This document shows, piece by piece, positions 49,300-58,115 of a DNA stretch of 64,000 nt. Position 1 is the stretch's first letter. Each line of letters starts with the position of its first letter. Under the pieces are notes generated by a model. It was given only the letters and a program-made list of their open reading frames with translations, was not told the origin of the DNA and made no database searches. The stretch spans positions 25,760-89,759 of the forward strand of contig NZ_DASRBQ010000137.1 in NCBI RefSeq assembly GCF_035653575.1, given 5' to 3'. The translations under genes were made by a program, and so were the position numbers. This DNA comes from Actinocrinis sp035653575. Lineage in GTDB: Bacteria > Actinomycetota > Actinomycetes > Streptomycetales > Catenulisporaceae.

Positions 49300-50596
49300 G
49301 GTCGCCCCCTCCCGAATCGTCTGCGTGCGTACCGGCGCCTGCGTCGTGCGCGTGCAGGTCGCGTTCTCTCCAGTTGCCCGGAAGCACGTGGTCAAGCACG
49401 TCGTCCACGGTGATCGCGCCGAGCAGGTGCCCGGACTCGTCCACGACTGGTGCGGCGACGAGGTTGTAGGTCGCCATGAATGACGTGACCGCGGTCAGCG
49501 GCTGATCGGGCCGCAGCGGCTCGATCCCGTTGTCCACTGCCGCGCTGACCAGGGTCGAGGGCGGCTCGCGCAGTAAGCGCTGGAAGTGCACGACGCCCAG
49601 GAAACGCCCGGTGGGCGTCTCCAGCGGCGGCCGGCACACGTACACCTGGCTCGCGTGCGCGGGGGAGTGCTCGGGAACCCGGATGCGGGCCAGCCCCTCG
49701 GCCACCGTGGCGTCCGGAGGCAGCACGATCGGCTCGCTGGTCATCAGGCCGCCGGCGGTGTCGTCGGAGTAGATCAGCAGCCGCCGCACCGGGGCCGCCT
49801 CGTTCGGCTCCATCAGCTCGAGCAGCCGCTCGGCCTCCTCGACCGGCAGGTCGCCGAGCAGGTCGGCGGCGTCGTCCGGGTCCATCGCCTCCAGCACGTC
49901 CGCGGCCCGCTCCACCTCAAGCTTGGCCAGGATGTCGACCTGCTCTTCCGCGGGCAGCTCCTCGAGCACGTCGGCGAGACGGTCGTCGTCGAGGGCCGCG
50001 ACCACCTCGGTGCGCCGCTTCGGGTTCAGGTCGTGCACCGCGCGGGCCAGGTCCGCCGGGCGCATCTTCTCGAAGGTGCGGATCAGCGTGGCCGCGGCCT
50101 GGCCCGGCTCGTCCGCGGCGAAGCCGGTCAGCGCCTCCCAATCGACCGTCTGGGTCTCCCCGCGCCGCCGGAAGCCGCGCGCGGGGCGCCGCACGAAGAC
50201 CTTGGTGACCTCCCAGTCCCGGCTGGTGTTCTGCTCGATCGCGAGGTCCACGACCTGCACGTCGGTGCCGTCCGCGACCAGGTGCACCCGCCGGTCGGTC
50301 AGCTCGGCCAGCAGCAGCGCCTCGCCGGGCCGCTGCTGGAACCTGCGCATGTTGATAAGGCCGGAGGAGATGACCTGGCCGCCCTCGATCGCGGTCACCC
50401 TGGTCATCGGCAGGAACACCCGGCGCTTGCCGGTGACCTCGGAGACCAGCCCGAGCACCCTTGGCCGCGCGGAGTCGGTGTGCATGGTCACCACGACGTC
50501 GCGGATCCGCCCGACCTGGTCGCCGTCCTGGTCGAACACCGGTTTACCCGCCAGATGCGAGATGAAGATCCGGGACGGAGCCCTGGTCGCCGCCAC
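49289..50596 (-). CDS. PRC-barrel / MgtE_N / CBS-pair regulatory protein
   Basis: A 435-residue soluble protein. A PRC-barrel-like N-terminus (FISHLAGKPVFDQDGDQVGRIRDVVV) is followed by a charged superhelical MgtE intracellular domain (MRPADLARAVHDLNPKRRTEVVAALDDDRLADVLEELP and following). Two CBS domains end it (LMTSEPIVLPPDATV, APVVDESGHLLGAITVDDVLDHVL). The MgtE membrane channel is absent, so it is not itself a magnesium transporter; it may sense Mg2+ or adenylates for another protein. Same position as Rv1232c in M. tuberculosis. Confidence 0.88.
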   Translation of the reverse strand: MAATRAPSRIFISHLAGKPVFDQDGDQVGRIRDVVVTMHTDSARPRVLGLVSEVTGKRRVFLPMTRVTAIEGGQVISSGLINMRRFQQRPGEALLLAELTDRRVHLVADGTDVQVVDLAIEQNTSRDWEVTKVFVRRPARGFRRRGETQTVDWEALTGFAADEPGQAAATLIRTFEKMRPADLARAVHDLNPKRRTEVVAALDDDRLADVLEELPAEEQVDILAKLEVERAADVLEAMDPDDAADLLGDLPVEEAERLLELMEPNEAAPVRRLLIYSDDTAGGLMTSEPIVLPPDATVAEGLARIRVPEHSPAHASQVYVCRPPLETPTGRFLGVVHFQRLLREPPSTLVSAAVDNGIEPLRPDQPLTAVTSFMATYNLVAAPVVDESGHLLGAITVDDVLDHVLPGNWRERDLHAHDAGAGTHADDSGGGDHGA

Positions 50597-50698
50597 GCGT
50601 GGCCCTCCTGACCTGTCCTGGCCGCTGATCCCGCCGGCTCTGCGTTCAGCGCTGTGTCCAGCGCTTTTCAGCTTTAGATTATGTCGCCGGATTGACTG

Positions 50699-50720
50699 TC
50701 GGACAGTTCGAACCGTCCGA
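50699..50720. promoter_or_regulatory. 22-bp near-perfect palindrome between divergent genes
   Basis: Outer arms TCGGAC / GTCCGA around GTTCGAAC, with one mismatched pair. It overlaps a second perfect palindrome, ACTGTC-G-GACAGT (50695-50707). It lies between the PRC/MgtE_N/CBS gene and the lipoprotein gene, beside a TTGACT hexamer (50692-50697). Likely an operator; the regulator is unknown. Confidence 0.5.
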
Positions 50721-50791
50721 TCACCCGACCACGTCTAGTCGTGTCCCTTCGCTACACTGCCGGACTCGGAGACACCGGTACGAACAGGGAA

Positions 50792-51790
50792 GTGACGGCT
50801 AGTCGAATGGCGCGTATATCCATGGCCACAGCCGTCCTCGGCCCCGTCGCCGCCGTGGCTTTGGCCGCCGCGCTGACCGCTTGCTCGGCCGACGATCCGG
50901 CGCACCGGTCCTTCCGGCCGCAGGAGATCACCGCGTCGGGCATCCCGTACACCGGCAACGGCATCGCGGCGCTCGATCCGCAGGCGATCGTGACCAAGAC
51001 GGTGAAGGCGACCTCCTCTGCACCGACCGTGCACGTAGCCGGGACGCTTACCGGCGTACCGGTCTCCGGTGGGACGTTCACCGTGGACATGGTCTTCACG
51101 CAGTTCGGCGCGGTCGGCGACGTGACCAGCGGCAGCGCGACCAGCCGGCTGCTGCGTGTCGAGGACGAGGTGTGGACCGCTGAGCCGTCCTCCTTCTGGA
51201 AGGAGATCGGCGCGATCGATAGCGGAAAGGCGTACGGCGGCCTGTACGTGCGCATCCCGACGGCCGATCCGCGCTACTCCGGGTTCACCAACGACACGCG
51301 CATCGGGTACCTGCTCGACCGGCTGTTGCTGACCTCCGCGACATGGGCCAAGGGCAAGGTCGACACGGTCAACGGCGAGAACGCACTCGAACTCGACGGT
51401 ACGGGCCATGACGGGCACAAGGCGTCGATCTGGGTAGCCACCGACGGCGTGCCCTACATCCTGCGCATCGCGCCCACGGCGGGTAGCTACCAGGGACGGG
51501 TGGACTTCACCAACTACGAGGACCGCGTCGCGATCCAGGCGCCGCTGCCCGGCGAGGTACTGGACAACGCGCTGCTGGTGCTGCCGCCGACCGCGAGTGC
51601 GAGCGCGACGTCGAATACGTCCGGCTCGAATACTTCGGCCAGTCCCACGGCCAACCGAAGCACCGGCCCGGCGAAGCCTTCGGTCTCGCCGTCCGCCACG
51701 CCCAGCGCTACGGCGTCCGGCCCGAATCCGCCATCGCCGTCGACTTCGCCGTCCGCGACGCCGTCAGATCCCGGACGCGGCGGGCATTGA
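50792..51790 (+). CDS. LprG/LppX-like lipoprotein
   Basis: About 332 residues from the GTG at 50792 (ATG 50807 is an equal choice). A signal segment ends in the lipobox ALTACS. The folded part (IVTKTVKATSSAPTVHVAGTLTG, TFTVDMVFTQFG, YLLDRLLLTSATW, VDTVNGENALELDG) resembles LppX/LprG/LprA lipoproteins, which bind lipids in a hydrophobic cavity. A Ser/Thr/Pro-rich tail of ~70 residues ends the protein. TACACT at 50753-50758 may be the -10. A very strong hairpin terminates the gene. Confidence 0.72.
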   Translation: MTASRMARISMATAVLGPVAAVALAAALTACSADDPAHRSFRPQEITASGIPYTGNGIAALDPQAIVTKTVKATSSAPTVHVAGTLTGVPVSGGTFTVDMVFTQFGAVGDVTSGSATSRLLRVEDEVWTAEPSSFWKEIGAIDSGKAYGGLYVRIPTADPRYSGFTNDTRIGYLLDRLLLTSATWAKGKVDTVNGENALELDGTGHDGHKASIWVATDGVPYILRIAPTAGSYQGRVDFTNYEDRVAIQAPLPGEVLDNALLVLPPTASASATSNTSGSNTSASPTANRSTGPAKPSVSPSATPSATASGPNPPSPSTSPSATPSDPGRGGH

Positions 51791-51803
51791 CGGCCGGTCG
51801 AAC

Positions 51804-51844
51804 AGCCGTGAAGGCGGCATGCGAGCCGTGCCGCCTTCACGGCT
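51804..51844. terminator. Strong 16-bp-stem bidirectional terminator
   Basis: A perfect inverted repeat AGCCGTGAAGGCGGCA / TGCCGCCTTCACGGCT with a 9-base loop lies in the 70 bases between two converging genes. Confidence 0.85.
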
Positions 51845-51860
51845 ACGGCGCGAGCGAGTG

Positions 51861-52391
51861 CTATCGCGAGCGGGTCGTGGCCGGGGAGGGCGGCACGGGG
51901 GCAGCGCCCGACGCCGTCGCGTAGCGGCCGGGGCCTTCGATCAACGCCCCCTGCGGACGGATCCGGAAGATGGCGGAGTTCGCCGCCCACCGCTCCGGCT
52001 GCGCCTCGCCGTCGTGCGCGTTAAGCCGCTTCGCGTGCAGTACCGGCACCACCGCGGCCCATTCCTCGCTGCCCGGCACGATCCGCGCGACCACACCCGG
52101 CCAGCTCACCAGCCGGCCGCCCTTGTCCTTGGACCGCACCGTCACGCGCACGGTGATCCCGTCGGACAGTCCGGGCAGCGACTGCTCGCCCCCGCCCACC
52201 ACGACGTACACCGCGGCCTGCCCGTCCTGCTCATGCCAGACGTGCCAAGCCGCACGGTCGCGCAGACCTGACACCGCCACCCAGATCAGGCCCGACTTCT
52301 TACACGCTTCCTCGATGAGCGCGGCGTCCGGTACGGACAACGCGGAACGGCCGGGGGCGCTCGATGCAGCGGACAGTGACGGGCTGGTCAT
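51861..52391 (-). CDS. Conserved hypothetical protein
   Basis: A 176-residue soluble protein of unknown function. After a short Ser/Ala-rich start the core reads DAALIEEACKKSGLIWVAV, then AAWHVWHEQDGQAAVYVVVGGGEQSLPGL, VRVTVRSKDKGGRLVSWPGVVARI and ERWAANSAIFRIRPQ. The beta-rich pattern recalls split-barrel flavin-binding proteins, but no cofactor motif is clear. A Pro/Ala-rich tail follows. Such a protein precedes the EamA exporter gene in other actinobacteria as far as I recall. Confidence 0.6.
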   Translation of the reverse strand: MTSPSLSAASSAPGRSALSVPDAALIEEACKKSGLIWVAVSGLRDRAAWHVWHEQDGQAAVYVVVGGGEQSLPGLSDGITVRVTVRSKDKGGRLVSWPGVVARIVPGSEEWAAVVPVLHAKRLNAHDGEAQPERWAANSAIFRIRPQGALIEGPGRYATASGAAPVPPSPATTRSR

Positions 52392-52523
52392 GGCTCAGAA
52401 CTTTCCCACAGCGCACTTGAAGGCCACTCAGCGGGGACGGCCTGTAGAAGTTCGCGGCCGGGATCGCGACAGGCGCGCGATACCCTGGCATCACCGTGTC
52501 ACAGTCGCGACCGAGGAGCACCC

Positions 52524-53513
52524 CTGACCGCCCAGACCGCCTCACCGCCCGCTCCGCTCCCGGTTTCGGCAGTACACCGGCCTCCGCGGGCTGATATCGC
52601 GATACTCGCGGTGGCGGTGGCCGCGGTCGGCACCTCCGGTCCGCTGATCGCCGCCACGGCCGCGCCCGCGCTGGCGATCGCGTTCTGGCGCAACGTCTTC
52701 GGCGCCGCCGCCCTCACGCCCTTCGCGCTGGTGCGGCATCTCGGCGAGTTGCGCTCGATGAACGGCGCGCAGTGGCTCTCCAGCCTCGTCGCCGGAGTGG
52801 CCCTCGGGCTGCACTTCTCCACCTGGACCCCGAGCCTGACGATGACCTCGGTGGCGTCCGCGACCGCCTTCGCCGCCGCGCAGCCGATCTTCGCCGCCCT
52901 GATCGCGCTGCTGCGCGGCGAGCACGTCTCCCGGCAGGCCTGGCTCGGCATCCTGATCGCGATCGCCGGAGTGGTCGCGCTGTCCGGGGTGGACCTGCGG
53001 CTCTCCGTGCGGGCCTTCTCCGGCGACCTGCTCGCGCTGCTGGCCGGCGCGCTGGCCGCGGTGTACATGACGGTCGGCGCCAACGTCCGCAAGACCGTCT
53101 CGCTCGCTCCCTACGCGGTGGTCTGCTACACGACCGCCGCGGTCGTGCTGGCCGGGCTCGCGCTGGCGACCGGCGAACACCTCACCGGCATGCCGGGCAA
53201 CGCGTGGATCAAGATCCTCGGGCTCACGGCCGGCGCCCAGCTGCTCGGCCACACGCTGTTCAACCGGGTGCTCAAGACCACCAGCCCGACCGTGGTCTCG
53301 CTGTGCATCCTGCTGGAGGTCCCGTCGGCGGCGTTGATCGCGGCGCTCTGGCTCGGACAGGTGCCGACCTGGTCGATGGTGCCGGGCGCGGTGCTGATTC
53401 TGGCCGGGCTCGCCGTGGTCACCGTCGGCGGCGCGACGGCCGGCCCGTCCGTGGCGGCGCGTGGCACGGATCACTCCGGTGCGCCCGAGACGGCGGATGT
53501 GACCGGCCAGTAA
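52524..53513 (+). CDS. EamA/DMT-family transporter, apparent CTG start
   Basis: About 329 residues with ten hydrophobic helices in two EamA halves (IAFWRNVFGAAALTPF; YTTAAVVLAGLALATG onward; LGHTLFNRVLKTTSPTVVSL). It is a drug/metabolite-type exporter. No ATG, GTG or TTG precedes the first helix in frame. The first GTG is at 52611, within the start of helix 1, and lacks a ribosome site. CTG at 52524 has GAGGAG five bases upstream and is the best start. The substrate is unknown. Confidence 0.8.
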   Translation: MTAQTASPPAPLPVSAVHRPPRADIAILAVAVAAVGTSGPLIAATAAPALAIAFWRNVFGAAALTPFALVRHLGELRSMNGAQWLSSLVAGVALGLHFSTWTPSLTMTSVASATAFAAAQPIFAALIALLRGEHVSRQAWLGILIAIAGVVALSGVDLRLSVRAFSGDLLALLAGALAAVYMTVGANVRKTVSLAPYAVVCYTTAAVVLAGLALATGEHLTGMPGNAWIKILGLTAGAQLLGHTLFNRVLKTTSPTVVSLCILLEVPSAALIAALWLGQVPTWSMVPGAVLILAGLAVVTVGGATAGPSVAARGTDHSGAPETADVTGQ

Positions 53514-53574
53514 CCTGGCCGTGTCCCACCAGTTCCAGCACCGGTCCGTACCCGCTTCGGGAGGGAACCCGCCC

Positions 53575-54540
53575 ATGGCAAACACCAACGTCAACCGACC
53601 GCGCCGGTCCTGTCTCGCCGTTCCGGGCTCCAACCCCCGGTTCCTGGAGAAGGCCCAGACGCTGCCCGCCGACCAGGTCTTCCTCGACCTGGAGGACGCC
53701 TGCGCCCCGCTGGAGAAGGAGGGCGCCCGGCTCAAGATCGTGGACGCGCTCAACCACGGCGACTGGACCGGAAAGACCCGCACCGTCCGGGTCAACGACC
53801 TGACCACGCACTGGACCTACCGCGACGTGGTCACGGTCGTCGAGGGCGCCGGGGCCAACCTGGACTGCATCATGCTGCCCAAGGTGCAGGACGCCGGGCA
53901 GGTGATCTGGCTCGACCTGCTGCTCACCCAGATCGAGAAGACCATGGGCTACGAGGTCGGCCGCATCGGCATCGAGGCGCAGATCGAGAACGCCAAGGGC
54001 CTGGTCAACGTGGACGCCATCGCCGCCGCCTCGCCACGGGTGGAGACGATCATCTTCGGCCCGGCCGACTTCATGGCCTCGATCAACATGAAGTCGCTGG
54101 TGGTCGGCGAGCAGCCGCCCGGATACGACGTCGGCGACGCGTACCACTACATCCTCATGCGCATCCTGATGGCCGCGCGCGCCAACGACGTGCAGGCCAT
54201 CGACGGCCCGTACCTGCAGATCCGCAACGCCGAGGGCTTCCGCCGGGTCGCCGGACGCAGCGCCGCGCTCGGCTTCGACGGCAAGTGGGTGCTGCACCCG
54301 GACCAGATCGCGATCGCCAACGAGCTGTACGCGCCCACCCAGGAGGACTACGACCACGCCGAGCTGATCCTCGACGCCTACGACTACTACACCTCGGAGG
54401 CGGGCGGTAAGAAGGGCTCGGCGATGCTCGGCGACGAGATGATCGACGAGGCCTCACGCAAGATGGCGCTGGTGATCGCGGGCAAGGGCCGGGCCGCCGG
54501 GTACACCCGCACCTCCAAGTTCGAGCCGCCCGCGGCCTGA
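53575..54540 (+). CDS. CitE/HpcH-HpaI family CoA-ester lyase
   Basis: About 321 residues with the CitE-like TIM-barrel pattern: RSCLAVPGSNPRFLEKA, VFLDLEDACAP, CIMLPKVQDAGQV, IEAQIENAKGLVNVDAIA (metal Glu), IIFGPADFMASIN (metal Asp) and KWVLHPDQI. Members cleave malyl-, methylmalyl- or citramalyl-CoA. GGGAGGG nine bases before the ATG at 53575 decides the start. An acyl-CoA dehydrogenase follows, and a MaoC hydratase lies 3.5 kb on, together as in leucine-degradation or ethylmalonyl-CoA-type gene sets; which of these applies is open. Confidence 0.85.
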   Translation: MANTNVNRPRRSCLAVPGSNPRFLEKAQTLPADQVFLDLEDACAPLEKEGARLKIVDALNHGDWTGKTRTVRVNDLTTHWTYRDVVTVVEGAGANLDCIMLPKVQDAGQVIWLDLLLTQIEKTMGYEVGRIGIEAQIENAKGLVNVDAIAAASPRVETIIFGPADFMASINMKSLVVGEQPPGYDVGDAYHYILMRILMAARANDVQAIDGPYLQIRNAEGFRRVAGRSAALGFDGKWVLHPDQIAIANELYAPTQEDYDHAELILDAYDYYTSEAGGKKGSAMLGDEMIDEASRKMALVIAGKGRAAGYTRTSKFEPPAA

Positions 54541-54727
54541 GCCCGGCCCGCGCGGCCGAGGCCCGCGGCCGATCCGGCCACGTGGCGCACGCCTACCTCG
54601 GCGCCGCGGCCAGTGGCCGGTGCCACACTTCACAAGGCAGCGGCTCCCGGGGATACTCACCAGTAACTAAGCCGCCCCGCACCCCTGCCCGGGGGCGGGA
54701 GCACGAGTGATCCGGGAGCCCAGTCAC

Positions 54728-55924
54728 ATGGCACGTCTCGCCCGCACCGAAGGCCTCAGCGAGGTTCAGCAGGAGATCCTGGCCGCCGTCCACACCTTCG
54801 TGGACAAGGAGATCATCCCGGTGGCCAACGAGCTCGAGCACGCCGACGAGTACCCGGCCGAGATCGTCAAGGGCATGGCCGAGATGGGCCTGTTCGGCCT
54901 GATGATCCCGGAGGAGCACGGCGGCATCGGCGAGTCGCTGCTGACCTACGCCCTGGTCGTCGAGGAGATCGCGCGCGGCTGGATGTCCGTCTCCGGCATT
55001 CTCAACACGCACTTCATCGTCGCGTACATGATCAAGCAGCACGGCACCGAGGAGCAGCAGGCGTACTTCCTGCCGCGGATGGCCGAGGGCACGGTGCGCG
55101 CGGCCTTCTCCATGTCCGAGCCCGCGCTCGGCTCGGACGTGGCCGCGATCAAGACCAAGGCGGTGCGCGACGGCGAGGACTATCTGATCACCGGTCAGAA
55201 GATGTGGCTGACCAACGGCGGAACCTCCAGCCTGGTCGCCCTGCTCGCGCGCACCGACGAGGGCCAGGACGCGCCGCACAAGAACCTGACCACCTTCCTG
55301 ATCGAGAAGGAGCCCGGGTTCGGCGAGGTGCGCCCGGGCCTGACCGTGCCGGGCAAGCTCGCCAAGATGGGCTACAAGGGCGTCGACACCACCGAGCTGG
55401 TACTCGACAACGTGCGCGTCCCGGCCGACCGGGTGCTCGGCGGGACCACCGGCCGCGGCTTCGCGCACATGATGGACGGCGTCGAGGTCGGCCGGGTCAA
55501 CGTCGCCGCCCGCGCCTGCGGCATCGCGCTGCGGGCCTTCGAGCTCGGCATCGCCTACGCGCAGCAGCGTTCGACCTTCGGCAAGCCGATCGCGCAGCAC
55601 CAGGCGATCCAGTTCAAGCTCGCCGAGATGGCGGTCAAGGTGGAGGCCGCGCACCAGATGATGGTGCGGGCCGCCCGGGTCAAGGACGCCGGCCAGCGCA
55701 ACGACCTCGAGGCTGGGATGGCCAAGTACCTGGCCGCCGAATACTGCAAGGAGGTCGTCGAGGACTCCTTCCGCATCCACGGCGGCTACGGCTACTCGAA
55801 GGAATACGAGATCGAACGCCTCTACCGGGAGGCGCCGATGCTGCTGATCGGCGAGGGCACCGCCGAGATCCAGAAGATGATCGTCGGGCGGCGGCTGCTG
55901 GAGGAGTACAAGCTCAAGGGCTGA
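54728..55924 (+). CDS. Acyl-CoA dehydrogenase
   Basis: About 398 residues with all acyl-CoA dehydrogenase signatures: IPEEHGGIGES, AFSMSEPALGSD, ITGQKMWLTNGG, the FAD loop QQRSTFGKPIAQHQ, RIHGGYGYSKEYEIERLYREA and the C-terminal IGEGTAEIQK, whose Glu matches the catalytic base position of medium-chain enzymes. It oxidises an acyl-CoA to the enoyl-CoA, probably short or branched chain. The ATG at 54728 matches the usual family start; a GTG at 54707 also has a ribosome site. Follows the CitE-like gene by 187 bases. Confidence 0.9.
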   Translation: MARLARTEGLSEVQQEILAAVHTFVDKEIIPVANELEHADEYPAEIVKGMAEMGLFGLMIPEEHGGIGESLLTYALVVEEIARGWMSVSGILNTHFIVAYMIKQHGTEEQQAYFLPRMAEGTVRAAFSMSEPALGSDVAAIKTKAVRDGEDYLITGQKMWLTNGGTSSLVALLARTDEGQDAPHKNLTTFLIEKEPGFGEVRPGLTVPGKLAKMGYKGVDTTELVLDNVRVPADRVLGGTTGRGFAHMMDGVEVGRVNVAARACGIALRAFELGIAYAQQRSTFGKPIAQHQAIQFKLAEMAVKVEAAHQMMVRAARVKDAGQRNDLEAGMAKYLAAEYCKEVVEDSFRIHGGYGYSKEYEIERLYREAPMLLIGEGTAEIQKMIVGRRLLEEYKLKG

Positions 55925-55977
55925 CGGCGGGTCGGCGGACGGCGGGCCCGCGTAAAAAAGTGGTAGCACCTCCGTTT

Positions 55978-55983
55978 TAGAGT
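55978..55983 (+). promoter_or_regulatory. -10 element TAGAGT for the alpha/beta-hydrolase gene
   Basis: TAGAGT in an AT-rich pocket, six bases, then ATG at 55990; no Shine-Dalgarno. Confidence 0.45.
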
Positions 55984-55989
55984 TAATGC

Positions 55990-56967
55990 ATGCGAGCGGT
56001 AGCGAAGCCGACGTCGCGGGAGCTGCGGCGTCTTGTGCCCGGCCGAATGGTGCAGGTGGCCGGCAGTGCGCACCACGTCGTGGTGGATGAGGGCCCGGAT
56101 GATGCGCCGCCGGTGGTCTTCACCTCCGGCCTCGGCGGAGCCTGGTACGACTGGGACGCCGTGGTTCCGCTGCTGGCCGGGCGCGCCACCCTGGTGCGTT
56201 TCGACCGGCCGGGACTCGGCTGGTCGCAGCCTGTGGCGGTGCCCCCGACGCTGGCCGCCGAGGCCGGGCGAATCAGAGAGCTGCTGCGCGTGCTCGAACT
56301 CGAACGCCCGGCCGTGCTGGTCGGTCACTCGCTGGCCGGCTTCCACGTCGAGGCGTTCGCGCGCATGTTTCCGGAGCTGACCGCCGGCGTCGTGCTCGTC
56401 GACGGATCCACGGAGCCCGAAGCGGCGCCGCAGCCGGCTTATTCGCAGCGGGTACGCCGGTGGCGGTTGATCGGCGGGGTCGGGCGGGCCAGCGGGATCG
56501 GCGGATTGATCGGCCCGGCGGCGTGGCGGCTCATCATCGCCGGGACCACCTTGGGCGGCCCGGGGGTGGCCGACCCGAGTCAGGTGCGCGCCACCTTCGC
56601 GGCCGGGCGCCCGGGCGTGACCGCGATGGTCGAGAACACGCTGTACTACGACGTCGCCGCCGAACTGCTCGAGTTGCGCTGCGAACGCGATTTCCCGCCG
56701 GTGCCGCTTCAGGTGCTCGCGGCGTTCGGCCGCTCCCGCATAGAGCGGGCGATCATGCCGCGCGGGCTGGCCGCGCAGTTCGCCGACCGCTGGCGGCGCA
56801 GGCAGCGCGACCTCGCGGAACTTTCTCCCCGCGGCGAATTGGTGGAGCTCAAGGACAGCGGGCACTACATTCCGTTCGACCGCCCGGATGCGGTCGCGGA
56901 TGCGGTACTCAATGTGATTGAAGCGATGGACATCGAGCACGGCGACGGATCCCGCGCCAGGCGGTAG
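55990..56967 (+). CDS. Alpha/beta-fold hydrolase
   Basis: A 325-residue hydrolase. VVFTSGLGGAWYDW is the oxyanion strand region, FDRPGLGWS the classical DRPG loop, LVGHSLAGFHVEAFA the nucleophile elbow (about S114) and KDSGHYIPFDRPDAV the catalytic His near the end. The closest well-known pattern is that of small esterases/haloperoxidases. No membrane segment. Substrate unknown. It seems to have its own promoter between the acyl-CoA dehydrogenase and the next gene. Confidence 0.85.
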   Translation: MRAVAKPTSRELRRLVPGRMVQVAGSAHHVVVDEGPDDAPPVVFTSGLGGAWYDWDAVVPLLAGRATLVRFDRPGLGWSQPVAVPPTLAAEAGRIRELLRVLELERPAVLVGHSLAGFHVEAFARMFPELTAGVVLVDGSTEPEAAPQPAYSQRVRRWRLIGGVGRASGIGGLIGPAAWRLIIAGTTLGGPGVADPSQVRATFAAGRPGVTAMVENTLYYDVAAELLELRCERDFPPVPLQVLAAFGRSRIERAIMPRGLAAQFADRWRRRQRDLAELSPRGELVELKDSGHYIPFDRPDAVADAVLNVIEAMDIEHGDGSRARR

Positions 56968-56973
56968 CGTGCC

Positions 56974-56990
56974 GGTGCGTACGGCGCACC
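56974..56990 (+). terminator. Short hairpin after the hydrolase gene
   Basis: GGTGCG / CGCACC, a 6-bp stem with a 5-base loop, seven bases after the stop. A second inverted repeat (CTCACG / CGTGAG, 57030-57045) lies nearer the next gene and may be regulatory. Confidence 0.4.
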
Positions 56991-57102
56991 TGCGGCCGAA
57001 CAGAGTAGTTCCCGTGGCTGATTACCCGACTCACGCTGACGTGAGCCGGTGCGGTGAGGCAGGATAGGGCGCGGAACGCGACTGGGAGGGCTCGAGGCTC
57101 CA

Positions 57103-57927
57103 ATGGCAACCTATTACGTGATCGCGCGCATGGACGGCACCCGTCAGGTGGGACCGGACCGGCAGAGCGTGGATCTGGCCGACGCTCTCGAGCGAGGCAT
57201 CACCCATTTCATCCAGGTCCCCGAGCTGGATGAGGACGAGCGCTCGACGGACCCCTACGGCCTGCTGGTGCACCCGGAACCCGCGCAGAGCGGCCTCGGC
57301 ATCGCCGACGACATGACGCTGACCCTGGGCGTCGACGGGTCCTTCCGGCTCTTCCAGCTTCAGGCGGTCCCCGCGCCCGAGCACTTCACGCCCAGCTCGG
57401 CGGTCGGCTCGCAGGCCATCGTCACGCGCGAGTTCCTGGCGGTCGCGGAGGTCCCTGCGTGGTGGGCGTACGGACCGCACGGTCGTAACGTCCTCGGCCT
57501 GATTTACGCGCTGACCGGCCTCAAGCGCGAAGAACTGGACGCGATCGGGCGGCGCATCGACAGCGCCGGCTTGGAATTCGCCAAGGTCAAGTTCGACGCC
57601 CTCGCGGTGGCTGACCGGGCCATCGCCGATTCCGGGCGCACCGGCGCGGCCCGGCTCGCCCGCGGCTACGCGCGCGCCGCCACGTACGGCACCTGGGACC
57701 GTGACTCCGCTCTCGGGCACGCCGCCTCGCTCGCGGGCGACATCGCGTACGTGATGAGCGTCGGGGACCTCGTGCCGAACGAGACCATCGACGCGCTCAC
57801 CTCGTGGCTCAAGCCGCAGGTGAACGAATTGCACCCGGCGGGAGAAGGCCCGGACTACGGCGTGCAGGCGCAGCCTCAGGAATCCGGAGAGGGCGGTAAC
57901 GAGGGCTCCGCAGAGGGCGGGCAGTAG
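57103..57927 (+). CDS. Hypothetical protein
   Basis: A 274-residue soluble protein without a recognised domain. It begins MATYYVIARMDGTRQVGPDR, has a beta-rich first half (GIADDMTLTLGVDGSFRLFQLQAV) and an Ala-rich helical second half (DALAVADRAIADSGRTGAARLARGYARAA), and ends in an acidic Gly-rich tail. No signal peptide. GGGAGGG precedes the ATG at a usual distance. Nothing in the neighbours suggests a function. Confidence 0.6.
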   Translation: MATYYVIARMDGTRQVGPDRQSVDLADALERGITHFIQVPELDEDERSTDPYGLLVHPEPAQSGLGIADDMTLTLGVDGSFRLFQLQAVPAPEHFTPSSAVGSQAIVTREFLAVAEVPAWWAYGPHGRNVLGLIYALTGLKREELDAIGRRIDSAGLEFAKVKFDALAVADRAIADSGRTGAARLARGYARAATYGTWDRDSALGHAASLAGDIAYVMSVGDLVPNETIDALTSWLKPQVNELHPAGEGPDYGVQAQPQESGEGGNEGSAEGGQ

Positions 57928-58055
57928 CGCGCTTCACCGCGGATTGCCCGGCGACGGAACGCGGAGCACGGTCGCGTGACCTAGGCCACGACCCGCGTGC
58001 TACCGATCGGTAACTTCTTGCGGCAAGATGGCGGGACCAGTACCGAGTTCCCACC

Positions 58056-58082
58056 GAGAGCGACCGAGGATCGGTCGCTCTC
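58056..58082 (+). other. 12-bp hairpin in the leader of the MaoC gene
   Basis: A perfect inverted repeat GAGAGCGACCGA / TCGGTCGCTCTC with a 3-base loop ends 33 bases before the MaoC ATG, just in front of the ribosome site. Too far (128 bases) from the preceding stop to be an obvious terminator; it may be a leader structure or attenuator. Confidence 0.5.
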
Positions 58083-58115
58083 AGACCCGTTCGCCACCAT
58101 GAGGAGCTGACCGCG

